Position numbers and translations under genes: made by a program
Shown: positions 12,167-24,488 of the stretch, piece by piece
Position numbering within the stretch: the stretch's first letter is position 1
Layout: each line of letters begins with the position of its first letter
The notes under the pieces: generated by a model
Seen by the model: only the letters and a program-made list of their open reading frames with translations
Database searches by the model: none
Told to the model about the DNA's origin: nothing
Assembly (NCBI GenBank): GCA_025603075.1
Contig: MU626291.1
Span: 80,078-144,077, forward strand
Direction of reading: 5' to 3'
Source of the DNA: Neoconidiobolus thromboides FSU 785
Lineage: Eukaryota; Entomophthoromycota; Entomophthoromycetes; Entomophthorales; Neoconidiobolaceae
Length of the DNA stretch: 64,000 nt

Positions 12167-12895
12167 AAAATATTAATAATTCATCATTTATTAATATCTT
12201 TGATAAATAAGATTTTTTCTGGATTTCTTTTGTTTCTTATATTTCTTTTATTGTTCATTTTCAAATTTTACCCTGTTCCAAATCATTTCCTTATCCTCTC
12301 TTTCGCTAGCTCTTTTAAAATTCAAATAAAAATCGATTTTTTATATTATTAATAATAATATTAACAATTAGACTTATTTTATATGAATTATTTAATCCAC
12401 TGTGTTATTTTTTTCTAATATTGCTATTGTTATAAAAATAATAGCTGAAGTAACATAAAAATGATTAAAAGATATAAGTCTATTTTGATTTGTTTTATAA
12501 AAATGGAATATTTTTTGAAATAATTGAAACAATCTTAAGAAATAAATATAAAATAAAATAAAAATAAAATAATGGTATAAACCAATCAATCACTATATGG
12601 GGATGTTTTTTTTGGCTTCATTGTTTTTTTAATCTTTTGAGCACTATTTAAGTGAAAAATTTGTTAATAAAATTCTTAAATACATACATACATCCCAATA
12701 TTAAATTTTCTATTTCTATTTATAAATCTTATTAAATTCTAATATTAATTCAAAATATTAAAAAATAAACAAATTTAACTATTACTTAATCAATATAATA
12801 ATATACGTTAATATCTTTATTTTTCATTTAACTACTAATATATTTAATATTTAATATTCATAGACAATTATTGTTTAGATATTATAAAAACTTAA
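12167..12895. other. Convergent intergenic region
   Basis: About 730 bp between the 3' ends of the AP180-like gene and the phosphoglycerate dehydrogenase gene. It contains one MITE copy and no gene. Confidence 0.6.
12594..12698 (+). mobile_element. MITE-like element, copy 4
   Basis: Begins TATATGGGGATGTTTTTTTT, has the core AGCACTATTTAAGTG, and ends ACATACATCCCAATA. A TAA in the T-rich stretch interrupts the internal frame. Confidence 0.85.
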
Positions 12896-13506
12896 TTAAA
12901 TAATAAGTCTAGTTAAGATCCCATGTTTGACTTTTGAAATTTGATGATATAACTCATGTAAATGGGATTTAATTTCTTCTTCGGATTTAGTTGGTGGTAC
13001 AATATCTGCAATTAAATAAGCGACAGAACCTTTTGAATCTGAACTTTGTCTTTCAACATTGTAATCCGATAATAAATTATTAATTTCCTGAATTAAATTA
13101 AATTAAGTATCAATTAACTACTCTAATTATTAGAAACTTACTTTTAACACACCAGGTACATTATCATGCACAAAGATAACTCTTACAATATTGCCTTCTT
13201 GTAGTACCCGAGGTCTTAATTCCAAATTAGGGAAATTAACAGCAGATAAAGTAGTCCCAATATTTAAATATTTAGTAATAGAAGTGCCCACTTCAATACC
13301 AATCATAGATTGTGCTTCTTCAGTAGAACCACCAATATGAGGTGATAAGATAGTATTTGGACATCCAATTAATTCATTTGTAAATGCTTCCCCATTTTTA
13401 GATGGTTCGACTGGGAATACGTCAATGGCCGCTCCAGCTAAATGTCCTGATTTTAACGCTTCAGCGAGATGATTAAGTTGTACCTATGAGTTAAAATAAA
13501 GTATTA

Positions 13507-13548
<42 letters not shown>

Positions 13549-14505
13549 AATATATACTTACCACTGTACCCCTTGAATAATTAATCAAATAACTTCCTTT
13601 TTTCATTAATTTTAATTCCCTTTCACCAATCATTTCTTTAGTATCCTTCGTTTCCGGTACATGTAATGTAATAAAATCACACATTCCCAATAAATCTTCT
13701 AATTTCGTGATTTGAGTTGCTGTTCCTAAAGGCATAATTTGCAATATATCATAAAAATAAACTTGAATTCCTAAACTTTCCGCTAATACAGAGAGTTGAG
13801 AGCCAATGTGACCGTAACCAATAATACCTAATTTTTTGTTACGAACTTCATAACAGTTTTTACTAACTTTGTTCCATAATCCATTATGCATTTCTTGATT
13901 ACGATCCCCCATTTGACGAGAGAGATAAATGATATGAGCAAGTACAAGTTCAGCTATGAGTAGGAATAAGATTAATATAAATATTAAACTAAGTTAAATT
14001 ATCTACTTACCTACTGATCTTGAATTGGAAAAGGGTGAGTTAAACACTGGAATCCCTCTCTTTTCTGCATAATTTAAATCTACTTGATTGGTACCGATAC
14101 AAAAACAGCCAATGGCTAATAAATTCCGGGCCGAAGATAATACTTTCTCAGTAAGTTTAGTTTTACTCCTAATAAAAGATTTAAGTAATTGTTAGTATGT
14201 GAGTTGAAGATAAGATATAAATAGAGAGAAGTAGGGATGAAATCAAATTACCTTATACCAATGACATGAACAGTTTGTATCTTTTCAATTAATTCTTCTT
14301 CCGATAATGCTTTAGTATGAGATTCTACCTAAAAATCAAAGTTAATTGAAACTTAATCAATAGATATAAATACACTTACATTAAACCCTTGTTTATTAAA
14401 AATATTAATAGCAGTTGGATTAATATTTTCTAATAATAATATATTTAATTGATTTTTTTGAATATTATGTTCTAATTGATATTTATTTTCAGTATTGAAT
14501 ATCAT
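12896..14505 (-). CDS. SER3: D-3-phosphoglycerate dehydrogenase
   Basis: Oxidises 3-phosphoglycerate to 3-phosphohydroxypyruvate with NAD, the first step of the phosphorylated serine pathway. Six exons: 14505-14380, 14328-14252, 14168-14011, 13953-13562, 13483-13142, 13087-12896, giving 428 aa. The Rossmann motif GIIGYGHIG is near residue 163, followed by NYSRGT with the catalytic Arg and SPHIGGSTEEAQ with the catalytic His. The C-terminal ACT regulatory domain (from about 355) has VRVIFVHDNVPGVLKEINN, the usual serine-feedback site. Length is close to yeast Ser3/Ser33 apart from a shorter N-terminus. The intron after NYSRGTV contains an ATT microsatellite. Confidence 0.93.
13508..13547. repeat. 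(ATT)n microsatellite
   Basis: About 13 perfect ATT units inside the fourth intron of the phosphoglycerate dehydrogenase gene. Confidence 0.95.
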
Positions 14506-15427
14506 ATTTGAGAGAATTGAATATAAATTGTTTAAATATAATAAGAGAGGAGTGAAATTAAATTTAACTTGTTTTTATACTTTCTTATCTTATCTCTTAT
14601 CTTATTATTAATAAATTTGAAACCATCAATAAAACTCACCTAACCTTAAAATCTCCCAGTTTTTATTATTCTTTTTGAAGTTAATCATTTAACTTATTTT
14701 AATGAGTCATCAAGATTAATTGAAACATTAAACAATTTTTTTCAATAGATTTCTTCTAATAAACTTCCAGCTCATTTATTATTATTCAATCCTAATTTGA
14801 TATGATAATCAATTGTAATATTACTATAAACGTTATTAAATAGAATATTTACCCTTTATTTTATTTATTTTATTAATCATATGAAAAATAGAGGTGAAAT
14901 TTTTATTAATAAATAATAATAATATAATAGCTTTTTGTATTTATTGAAATAGCTCAAATATCAATTTAGTTATATAGTTAAGATTAATTTACTTATCACT
15001 TTTCATTAAACAATTATATTCAGCTTTATTTCAATACTTGAAATTCTTTATTTATTCTATTATATTATAATTTAATAAATATTATAACATAATATCCTTC
15101 TAAAACCCTATTTATCATCACCTCATTCAGTAATCTAATTTCATCATCTTTAGTTATGACAATAAAGTTAAAAATTAACTTCTAAAAAAATAACTTAAAA
15201 AGAATAAATCAATGTTATTTCAATTTAAGCAACTTAAAAATGAAGAATTGAAAAGTAAAGAATTTAATTCCAATCAAAAAGAATGAGTAAAAAGAAAGAA
15301 TCAGATTGAAAATGTTGGTTGGATTTGAAATGAAATTCTAACAAATTTCCATTTTCAATTCATTATTCAACAATTTCAATTTTCAATTCAATTATAAAGC
15401 TTTATTCAGTTAACAGTTAATAAAATC
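14506..15427. other. Divergent intergenic region, PGDH / ELP6-like
   Basis: About 920 bp of spacer between divergently transcribed genes. It is very AT-rich and contains no MITE copy and no gene that I can see. Confidence 0.6.
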
Positions 15428-16427
15428 ATGAACTTCACTACTCTCAATGATCACTTAAATCTTCCTAATGATTTACCCTTACCAAATACCACTTGGACTA
15501 TTATTGATCATAGTTTACGTACAAATGGAGAATTTTTATTATTAAATTTTATCAAAAGTGGATTGAAATTAAAGAAAAACATATTATTTATATCATTTAA
15601 TAATATATATTTACATTATTCAACGCTAATTAAAAAGATGGTAAGTTTAATAAAGAAAGAAGAGAAAAAAAAAGTTTTTTTTAGTTTAAACATTAAAGTT
15701 TGAAAAAATATTAACTATTTTCTTTTGTTTTGTTTTTTTAGGGTTTAAATCCATCTGATGATAATTTAACATTTTTATCTTTATTAACAGAAACAAAAGA
15801 AAAATTAAATTATGATATTCTTCTTAATCTTATTCAACAAAAGATAGTATTTGAAAAACAAATTAATATAATATTTGATGATATTACCCCATTAATTTAT
15901 CTTGGTTTAACTTTTTCTGAAGTATTAAAGTTAGTTAATTGGTGTAAGAATTTAACTTTCAAAGTAAGTATTATTAATTTTATTTATTAATTTTATTAAT
16001 TTTATTATTATTATATAGAATAATGGCTTTTTTATAATATTAAAACATGGGGATTTAGAATTTCAATCTAATACAATAATCAAAAATTTATCTTTATCAT
16101 TATGTCATTTAAGTAATTTTATTATTAAATTAACTCCATTAGCTACTGGTTTCTCAAGTGAAATTCATGGTCAAGTAAGTAATTTCTTTTATATTTATAT
16201 ATTTATATATTTATATATTTATACATTAATACATTAATATTGTTTTATATTGTTATTGTTATTATCAAATATTAATATGTTTATTTTATTATTATTAGCT
16301 ATCCATTCATCAAGGACCCTTACAATTACAATCTCAACGTCATGGTCAAGGTCTAATTTATCATTATAAATTAACAGATAATCAATTTCAATTATTTGTT
16401 AAAGGAAATAGTCATACAGTATTATAG
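15428..16427 (+). CDS. ELP6: Elongator complex protein 6-like
   Basis: Probable subunit of the Elp4-5-6 RecA-like ring needed for tRNA wobble-uridine modification. Four exons: 15428-15640, 15742-15963, 16019-16174, 16299-16427, giving 239 aa. All introns are phase 0. Visible features are an N-terminal strand WTIIDHSLRTNGEFLLLNF, a RecA-like fold without a P-loop (NILFISFNN, INIIFDDITPLIYLG), and the late EIHGQLSIHQGP followed by IYHYKLTDNQFQLFVKG. This order is what I expect of ELP6. The family diverges fast, so ELP5 or another degenerate RecA protein is possible. The third intron contains a TATATTTA tandem repeat. Confidence 0.65.
16194..16230. repeat. TATATTTA-type tandem repeat in an intron
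   Basis: About four units of TATATTTA inside the third intron of the ELP6-like gene. Confidence 0.85.
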
Positions 16428-16542
16428 ATAGAATAATAATATGATAATAAAAATAAAAATAAAATATTAATTTTAAAATTCTTATTTTATTTTATTTACT
16501 TTATAATTTACGATTATGATTCCCCTTAACTCAAGCTTTAAT

Positions 16543-19424
16543 TTATCCATTTAATAACTCCACAATTTGCTCAGGTATATTAGGTATTTGGTTAGCATGA
16601 GTAACATTTTCTTCTTCATTATTGCCTTCATTATCACATTTTGAATGATCAAAATTCCAAGAATGATTCATATCGGAATGTGTTGGCACTGAAAAGGGTA
16701 ATAAATGATTGGGATCTTTAAATAAAGTAAATAGATTATATTGTACAAAAGAATTCATTAATTCATTCGAATTTTCTCTAGAGTGACTTAATGGAATAAC
16801 TGGTAATGGCTTATTGATATTATTGGAAACAGTAGTGGTAGTAGTATGATTTAATTGATTCTCCTCCCATTCTTCTTCAGTAATTATATTCACTTTAGGT
16901 ATGGGTGAATGTTCATTTGAAGGAGGCACAATTTGAATTTTTAACTGGCTATTATTATTATTATTATTATTATTTCCATTATTTCCATTTTCATTCCCTG
17001 ATGTATTATTAATACTTGTATTACTATTACTTGAAAGTACTGAATCTGGCTTTGGAGAGTCAGTTCTAGATAATGGTAAAGGTACTTTTTCTGGATCAAG
17101 AAAAGAAACTCTTCTAGAAATTCTACTTGTAACTTCATCTTCTAAATCTCTTACTACAACAATCGATTTACCGTTTTTATTATCTTTATTTTTATGTCTT
17201 CGTTCAATTACTCGATCCGCTACTTGTTGTATATAAGCTAATATTTCTTCAGGTACATTATCTTCTTCATTTTCATATCGATAAGTTTCAGCAATTAATT
17301 GAATTTGTAGAGGAGAAATGGTATCTAATGTTTGTAATGTTTCAATAAATTCAGCTAATGATTTATGAGATGAATAACATTGAAGAAATTGTAATAAATG
17401 TAATAAAGATTTAAAATGAGAAGATAAATTAGCTACAATCGGTGAAGTAGCATGGGTTCTTATCCATTCTTCTAAGACAGTAACACTCATTCTTATTTGT
17501 ATAGCTCGTGTGCGTGAACAATATTTTTTAGTATCTAATATTCGATTGAATAATTCGCTAGTTATATAATAAATTAATTGATTTAATATATGATGAATTA
17601 ATATAACATGAACTTGATAAGAATGTAAGATAGCTAAAGCAGAAGATAATATTGAAGTTATTTTTTCTGGATTACTATCTTTTTTATTTAAAATATTATT
17701 CTTATTATTTTGATTATTATTATTGTTAATTCTTCTACGTATTGATAATCGTTTTCTTAAAGGTGTTAAACCATTGGCTAATTTTTCATCATCATCATTA
17801 AACGAACTAGTTATTGAAGATAAAAAACTTTTTCTTTTTTCTTTAAATTTTGATTCATCGTTTAAACCAGGTATTGATTCACATTCTAATATACAAGATT
17901 CTAATTCAGATTCTAATTTACTTTGTATATTTCTTACTAATAATTGATAAATTTCATGAATTAATTCACTTAAAGCTAATTGATGTTCCACTGTAGATGA
18001 TACTAACCCACTATCTTTTTTTAAATAATACAATAATTGAGAACAATTAGCTAGCCAAAAGGATAAATATTTTAATTCATTAAATTTTAACTAAAAGTAA
18101 CAATAAATAAATAGAATATAAATAGAATATAAACGGAATATAAATAGAATATAGACTTACTTTAACACAATCAGCAATTAATTTTAATGCACTTTTTAAT
18201 AAATCTTGTAATAAATCGGGAGTTGAAAAATAGAAAGCAAATCTGGAACATAAAAATAATACATTAGAAGGTACAAATCGTTGTTCTTTAGAATGATTTG
18301 GATTCATTGTTGTTATTATTGTTGTTAATATATGCGGAATTTGTTGATTTGAAAATACAAACATTTGATCAGGTAAACATTGATCCCATACAAATTCTTC
18401 TACTGTTAATTCTTCTAATGTGTCCTATAACAATAAAGTATTAATCTATTATTATTAATTTATTATTATCATTTAAATTACCTCATGATATCCATAATTA
18501 TCTGAATTATGAATATTTTCTAAATTATTACCTAATAATTCCAATTGATTAAATTTATCATTAATTTTAATTAAATAATCTTTATCATTTCCTTCAGGAT
18601 CAGTTAAAGGTAAAGATTTAAAACTAGCTGAATCATCATCCAAATAATCATTAACATTAAATCCCGAAAAAGATTGAATAGATTGCCTCACTCGATGTTG
18701 ATGATTATAACTTAATATTTCTTGTAATTTAACACTTTTTTCATTTTCATTTGTATTATTTAATCCATGATTAATTATATCTAATACAGTTCTTCCTTTA
18801 GTTGTACGTGCCCCTGGTGAAGCCCCATGATCTAATAATAATTTGACAATCTTTTCATGTTGATTACTCATTGCCCACATTAACGCTGGCCAGCCATCTA
18901 ATTAGTAAATAAAGACAAATTAATACCTCTTCTTAACAATAATAAAACAATAAAAACTATTTTTTACTTACTTTTATCCTGTAAATCAAGACTAGCCCCA
19001 TTTTTCACTAACACTTCTGCTACTTCAAAATAACCAAAACAAGCTGCATAGATTAAAGGGGGTGAACCATCTTCATCTAATACATTAATATCGATATATT
19101 CTTTTAATATGTCATTTCTAAATAATTGCAAAACAGAAGTATCATCTCCACTAGATACCATACGATGTAATAATTTTCCAATTAATTCTTTTTTTTCTTG
19201 TTTCGTGTAGATCCCTTGGGTGCCAATTTCAATAGCTTCTTCTACTTGCAGAGTTAGATCTTCAACTGGAATATTAGAATCTGAAGTTGTTTGTTCTGAA
19301 GCTAATGAAACTTTGGGAACTTGTTCTATAAGGGATTAATAATTAATTGTTGTTATTTTTTATTATTGCTTAAATTTTTTAATAAAAAAACAAAAGACTT
19401 ACCATTTACTATTATATCACTCAT
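16543..19424 (-). CDS. DIL and ankyrin repeat domain protein
   Basis: Fungal protein that combines ankyrin repeats with a dilute (myosin V cargo-binding) domain. Five exons: 19424-19403, 19325-18972, 18897-18482, 18424-18161, 18090-16543, giving 867 aa. Ankyrin repeats lie at about 85-165, with DEDGSPPLIYAACFGYFEVA, NGASLDLQDKNGWPALMWAM and KIVKLLLDHGASPGART. An intron falls inside the second repeat, and its removal rebuilds DKNGWPAL. The DIL region (about 240-620) includes DQMFVFSNQQIPHILTT, ALKLIADCVKLKFNELKYLS and AIQIRMSVTVLEEWIRTHA. The C-terminal 250 residues are disordered, with Asn and Ser runs. A homologous architecture exists in fission yeast. The cargo or partner is not predictable here. 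The start codon lies in a 22 nt first exon. Confidence 0.85.
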
Positions 19425-20710
19425 TTTTATTATTATACAATATAGCTTTAATTTTTACAAAAGAGATAAAATTCAATAAATTCTTATTTAATATATTTTA
19501 TAACTGGAATTTTTAATAATCAAATTAAGCCACCATCTTAAATCCTTACAAATCTAGTCAACCTTGATTGGTAAATTAGGATCTTATCCAATCAAATTAA
19601 TTGGTAAAAATTTTAATAGATTAAGTTATTTTGCTCTTCTCCTCGTGGTGATTTCAAAAGTGGTGAGATACTAAGTTTTACAATGAAAAGATGGCGACTG
19701 GGGAAGATTATTATGAAAATTTTATGACAAAAATAATTAAGCTCGACCTTTTATATCTTCTAGTTTATGTGGATAGCCTTTATTTATTTAATCTACTACT
19801 TTATTCATTAACACTTCCAAAAACACTATTTTGAAGACTTTAATAGATTCTAATTACAACTTCAATAGTTACTCCTATTGGTAGATTTTAAGGCCATTAC
19901 CATTTTTGGTGTCTTTTTTGATGAATTAGTATAATCTTTAATTTATTAATAGAGATTATTAAATTTTCAAAGTTAAATATTTTTAATATGAATTAATATT
20001 ATGCTAATATAATAAAAACAGTTACGAATCATATATATAACCTATAGTTAGTTAAATTATAATTCTATTAATAGGGATGAATCTAAAAAAGACAATGTTT
20101 TTGATTTCAGTACTGAATTATAATTTTTTGGAATTTTGAGCGACTCAAAAAATGAGCAAAATGTTGATATTTGAAATAGTAGAGCACCTATTTTTTGCTA
20201 AAATTTCATTAATGATTTATCTATCTTTTCGAATTTAAAAATAGATAAATTAGTGAAATAATAACAAACTTTGATTGCAGTTAAATGATTTTTTTGGATT
20301 TTTTAGTGTTGAATTCTACTTATGCAAAATTGAGAGTTATAATGTATTAGTTTTTAATTTTGCAAAGTAATTTTTGAACAAACTAAAAAATTCAGAATAT
20401 TAAGCTCCAGCTAACTTTTTTTATTTTTATTTTCACTTGAATAATAAAATAAATATAATATTTCACATAAATCAAATGATTTCAAAAGCCAATTTATTTT
20501 ATAAAAAATTTAATTTAGTCGAAAATTAAAAAACAAAATAAGTAAACAAATGATTTTGTATGAAAAAATATCAACTGACAAATAAAAATATTATAATAGT
20601 ATATAATGCTAATATACTATCAGCTGAAAACATGATATGATAGATGGAAATAATTTATTATTTAAAAAAAATTTGTAATAAAAAAAGTTAGATAAAATAG
20701 AATATAGAAT

Positions 20711-20813
20711 ATGGAGATGTATTTCTATGTTTAAGAATTTTGCCAATAATTTTTCCGCTCAAATAGCACTTAAAAGATGGGAAAAGTGATGAAGTCAAAA
20801 AAAATACTTCCAT
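20711..20813 (-). mobile_element. MITE-like element, copy 5
   Basis: Reverse orientation, starting ATGGAGATGTATTTCTATG with the core AAATAGCACTTAAAAGATGG. On the minus strand the whole element is open in the family frame (MEVFFLTSSLF...KNTSP-like end). Confidence 0.9.
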
Positions 20814-20898
20814 TAGTGTTTTTAATAAAACAAGTCATGTTATTTATAAAAGTTCACCTATTAAAAAAATAATTCCTTGAACTTGCTCATAATATTAT

Positions 20899-20996
20899 TG
20901 GGGGTGTTCTTTTTGGCTTCGTCACTTTTTCCATTTTTCAAGCACTATTTGAGCAGAAAGGCTATCAATAAAATTCTTAAACAAAAAACACTTCTA
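20899..20996 (+). mobile_element. MITE-like element, copy 6
   Basis: Starts GGGGGTGTTCTTTTTGGCTT with the core AAGCACTATTTGAGCAG. It is fully open in the family frame and lies about 85 bp from the oppositely oriented copy 5. Confidence 0.85.
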
Positions 20997-22020
20997 TTGA
21001 TAATAGTTCAAATTTAAAGTTTAAAAAGCAAAAAAAAATAGGCAAAAGTAACCGACTTTATTTACTTTTTATGGAAAGTGGGTTAATTTGAGTAAGTGTT
21101 TTCAATATACTTTTTTTATTATAAAGTTGTACTTTATAATAAACTAAACTTACAATATGACAATAATGTAAAAACTGATTTTTGTATGTTGAATTTGATT
21201 TTGGTTTTGGTTTTGATCTTAAACAAAATCACTAGTATTAAAATCCGATATTTAAAAAAAACAAATGACCATTAAAACATACAAGGCAGTAACATGCTTT
21301 TGATACTTTGATTACTCGCGTTTTCTAGCTATACAAAAAAACTTATTTATTAATTTCAACTTAACGCCTCATTTTATACAAAAATAGAAATTTCCATTTC
21401 ACTAAGCTTTTTAAAAAAATAAACTCAAACCTTGAGATTAAATTTAGAGAATTAGCAATAAATTATAAAAAAATAATCCAAATAGAAAAAGCAAACTTTT
21501 ATTGAATATTAAAAATTTCGTTTAAATGCTTCTTTCACAATTTGTTTCTCATATACGCCACTTCAATAGCACTTGGTTCCGCTATTCTTTACTCTATTAT
21601 CTCTCTTGCAGCTACGAAAAAGTCAATTATACAGGGTTCAACAAACTGAAGATAAATCATTTGATCTGACAATTGCTAATCTATTCTGCTTCTGATGAAA
21701 AGCTGTTCATTAATTAGCCAATAGAATGAGTTGAAGAATCAAATCACCTATTATAATTGGCAAGTTTCTTGTATACCTATGCTATTTTCAATCAGAATAG
21801 GCAAGAGCATAAAAAATTCAATATCATCTGATGCGGAATCACAGCAAACTGACGAAATTCAGAAATTTAATGAGCGCATGATCTAGCTATTCTTTAATTA
21901 AAAAGTTGGAACAAGAAATATAAAAGAAGAGTTGCAGACGATTGACTTTTAAAAAGTAGATCAACTTATCTTTTTTATTATTTTTTTTTTAAAAGCTTTT
22001 TTATAGCTTAACTAATTTTC

Positions 22021-24087
22021 ATGATGAACTTCAAATCTTCTGTTGTTTTATTTGTAATTGCTCTAGTAGGTGGCAACTCCGTATTAGCTCAAGGTAAACA
22101 TTTTACCCCAACTGATTTGGTTACCATGGCCCGTCCAGGTTTCTTTGCTCCTTCTCTAGATGGTGATAAAGTAATTTATTCCGCTACCACCTATGATAAA
22201 GGAACCAATAAGAAAACTACCAAAATTAATCTTTTGGAAGTAGCTACTGGAAAAGCTAGTGATATCACTTCATTGACCACTACCGATTTCTCAGATGTTT
22301 CATTCATTGATAAAGATCGTGTTGCTTTTGTTTCATCTCGTTCTGGAACTCCTAATGTTTATACTTTAGACCTTAATAGTGGTGCCAGTTCTTTAAAACA
22401 ATTAACTAATTTTACTTATGAAGAAGTTAATGGAGCTCAATTCAACTTTAAAGCTGGTAAAGTTATCTTTTCGACTGGTGTTTCTGTAAAAGAAAAGGAA
22501 TCAGTGCATAAATATAGTACTGCTAAAACTTTTGATCAACTTTATATTCGTCATTGGGATACATGGTATGACTATATTCATCAACATGTTCATGTTGCTG
22601 ATTTAAGTGTTGACAAAATTACCACTGAAGCTAAGGATCTTTTAGTAAGTAGCCCTAAACTTGAATCTCCTATTCGTCCAGATTATGATTCAAGTAACTA
22701 TGTCCTTTCTCCAGATGGTAAATTGGTTGCTTTTGTTACTCGCCCAGATACTAGAACTCAAGCTTGGAAAACTACTCTTGAGCTTTACCTTGTCCCTACT
22801 ACCGGTGAGCCTAAACTTGAATTAATCTCTGAAAAAGGATTAGGTGCTATTTCAAGCCCTAAATTCTCCCCAGATGGTAAATATCTCGCTTGGGTACAAA
22901 TGAATAGTGATAACAATGAATCCGATAAAGGATTAATCACTTTGTATGACCTTAAAACTAAGACTAGAAAAGTACTTAACCATAAATGGGATGCTCAGCC
23001 AGGAGAGTTTACTTTCTCTAATGATGGTAACTCCCTTTACCTTAGTTTAGCTGATGATGGACATAACAAATTATTCGAATTCAATATCAAAACTCAAGAA
23101 TATAAAGCTATCGTAAAAACTGGAACTTCAGGTGTTTTAGCTGAATACAATGATAAGCTTTTAATTACTAAAGCTTCTACCAAGAGCCCTAATGAAGTTT
23201 ATTCTTTAAGCAAAAATAATAATGAACTTAAACGTATTTCTGATATTAATGCTAACTTCCTTGAAACTTTTAAATTCAATGGCTATGAACCTTTCTACTT
23301 TATTGGTGCCTTAAAGGAAAGAGTTCAAGGTTTCTTAATTAAACCACCAGGTTTTGACCCAAAGAAGAAATACCCAGTTATGTTTTGGGTACATGGTGGA
23401 CCAGAATCTTCCTTTAATGATAATTGGTCTAATCGTTGGAACTACCAAATTCCAGCTAATGCCGGTTATGTAGTTGTTTCTGTTAATTTCCATGGTTCTC
23501 CAGGATGGGGTAATAAGTTTACTCAATCTATCTTACGTAACTGGGGCTCTTATCCATTTGAGGATTTAATGAAAGGTCTTGATTTCGCACTTGCTAAATA
23601 TAATTTCTTAGACTGTGAAAAGGTAGTTGCTTGGGGAGCTTCCTACGGCGGTTTTATGATGAATTATATCAATGGTCACACAGATCGCTTTAAGGCGCTT
23701 GTAGTTCATGATGGTACCTTTAGCACTGAAGGCTCTATCTATAACACTGAAGAACTTTTCTTTATGGAAAATGAATTTGGAGGTGTAGGATGGTCTAAAG
23801 AAGCTAGAGAAAACTTTAAGAAATTCTCTCCACATAATTTTGTTGAAAATTGGAAGACTCCTGCTTTAATTATCCATGGTGGTAAAGATTATCGTCTTGT
23901 CGATACTGAAGGTATTAGTGCTTTCACTGCTCTCCAACGCAAAGGTGTTCCATCTAGGCTCCTTTATTTCCAAGATGAAAACCACTGGGTTCTTAAAAAT
24001 GCTAACTCTCTTAAATGGATGCATGAAAATCTTGCTTGGTCCGCTAAGTGGCTTAATTACACTAATCCTTATGAGATTGAACTTTAA
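22021..24087 (+). CDS. Secreted dipeptidyl-peptidase 5-like serine peptidase (S9)
   Basis: Prolyl-oligopeptidase family peptidase that releases dipeptides from oligopeptides, probably outside the cell. Intronless, 688 aa. A signal peptide is clear (MMNFKSSVVLFVIALVGGNS, ending VLAQG). Beta-propeller repeats span about 30-410 (LSPDGKLVAFVTR, FSPDGKYLAWVQ). The alpha/beta-hydrolase domain carries the Ser nucleophile in GASYGGFMMNY near residue 543, the acid in HGGKDYRLVD near 624, and His in ENHWVL near 656. Length and order match fungal DPP V. Codon use is richer in GCT, CTT and ATC than the neighbours, which suggests high expression. Two ATGs are adjacent; the first is used here. Confidence 0.93.
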   Translation: MMNFKSSVVLFVIALVGGNSVLAQGKHFTPTDLVTMARPGFFAPSLDGDKVIYSATTYDKGTNKKTTKINLLEVATGKASDITSLTTTDFSDVSFIDKDRVAFVSSRSGTPNVYTLDLNSGASSLKQLTNFTYEEVNGAQFNFKAGKVIFSTGVSVKEKESVHKYSTAKTFDQLYIRHWDTWYDYIHQHVHVADLSVDKITTEAKDLLVSSPKLESPIRPDYDSSNYVLSPDGKLVAFVTRPDTRTQAWKTTLELYLVPTTGEPKLELISEKGLGAISSPKFSPDGKYLAWVQMNSDNNESDKGLITLYDLKTKTRKVLNHKWDAQPGEFTFSNDGNSLYLSLADDGHNKLFEFNIKTQEYKAIVKTGTSGVLAEYNDKLLITKASTKSPNEVYSLSKNNNELKRISDINANFLETFKFNGYEPFYFIGALKERVQGFLIKPPGFDPKKKYPVMFWVHGGPESSFNDNWSNRWNYQIPANAGYVVVSVNFHGSPGWGNKFTQSILRNWGSYPFEDLMKGLDFALAKYNFLDCEKVVAWGASYGGFMMNYINGHTDRFKALVVHDGTFSTEGSIYNTEELFFMENEFGGVGWSKEARENFKKFSPHNFVENWKTPALIIHGGKDYRLVDTEGISAFTALQRKGVPSRLLYFQDENHWVLKNANSLKWMHENLAWSAKWLNYTNPYEIEL

Positions 24088-24488
24088 AAGGGTTGATTTT
24101 GTTATTAAAATTAATATGCTAAATAAAAAATTAATTTAAATGTAAACTATTATTTTGTTTCTATAATTTAATATATGGGGATGTTTTTTTTGGCCTCATT
24201 GCTTTTTCTATCTTTTAAGTGCTATTTGAGTAGAAAAATTGTTAGCAAAATACAAAAATACATCCCCATATTTCAAAATAGATGAGTATCTAGTTAACCA
24301 TGGTTTGTATAAGTTTTAAGGATACTTTTAAATACAAAGATATTATATGATTTGATATAGCCAAATGGTTTAAGTAATGTGTAATACTTAAGGGAAATAA
24401 TTATATATTATATTTTTTAAAGGACAATTTGTAAATTACAAAAATGAATTAAACTGAAACTTTAATGAGTATTATTTTAAAATTAGAA
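24088..24488. other. Convergent intergenic region
   Basis: About 400 bp between the DPP5-like gene and the ODC-like gene. It is largely filled by MITE copy 7 and spacer. Confidence 0.6.
24173..24270 (+). mobile_element. MITE-like element, copy 7
   Basis: Starts ATATGGGGATGTTTTTTTTG, has the core TCTTTTAAGTGCTATTTGAG, and ends AATACATCCCCATA. Both terminal repeats are intact. A short deletion near the 3' side removes the TTCTTAAA segment. Confidence 0.93.

Larger units (their letters stand above)
19425..22020. other. Divergent intergenic region with two opposed MITE copies
   Basis: About 2.6 kb with two MITE copies in opposite orientation (20711-20813 and 20899-20996) and no recognisable gene. 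The last few hundred bases should hold the DPP5 promoter. Confidence 0.6.
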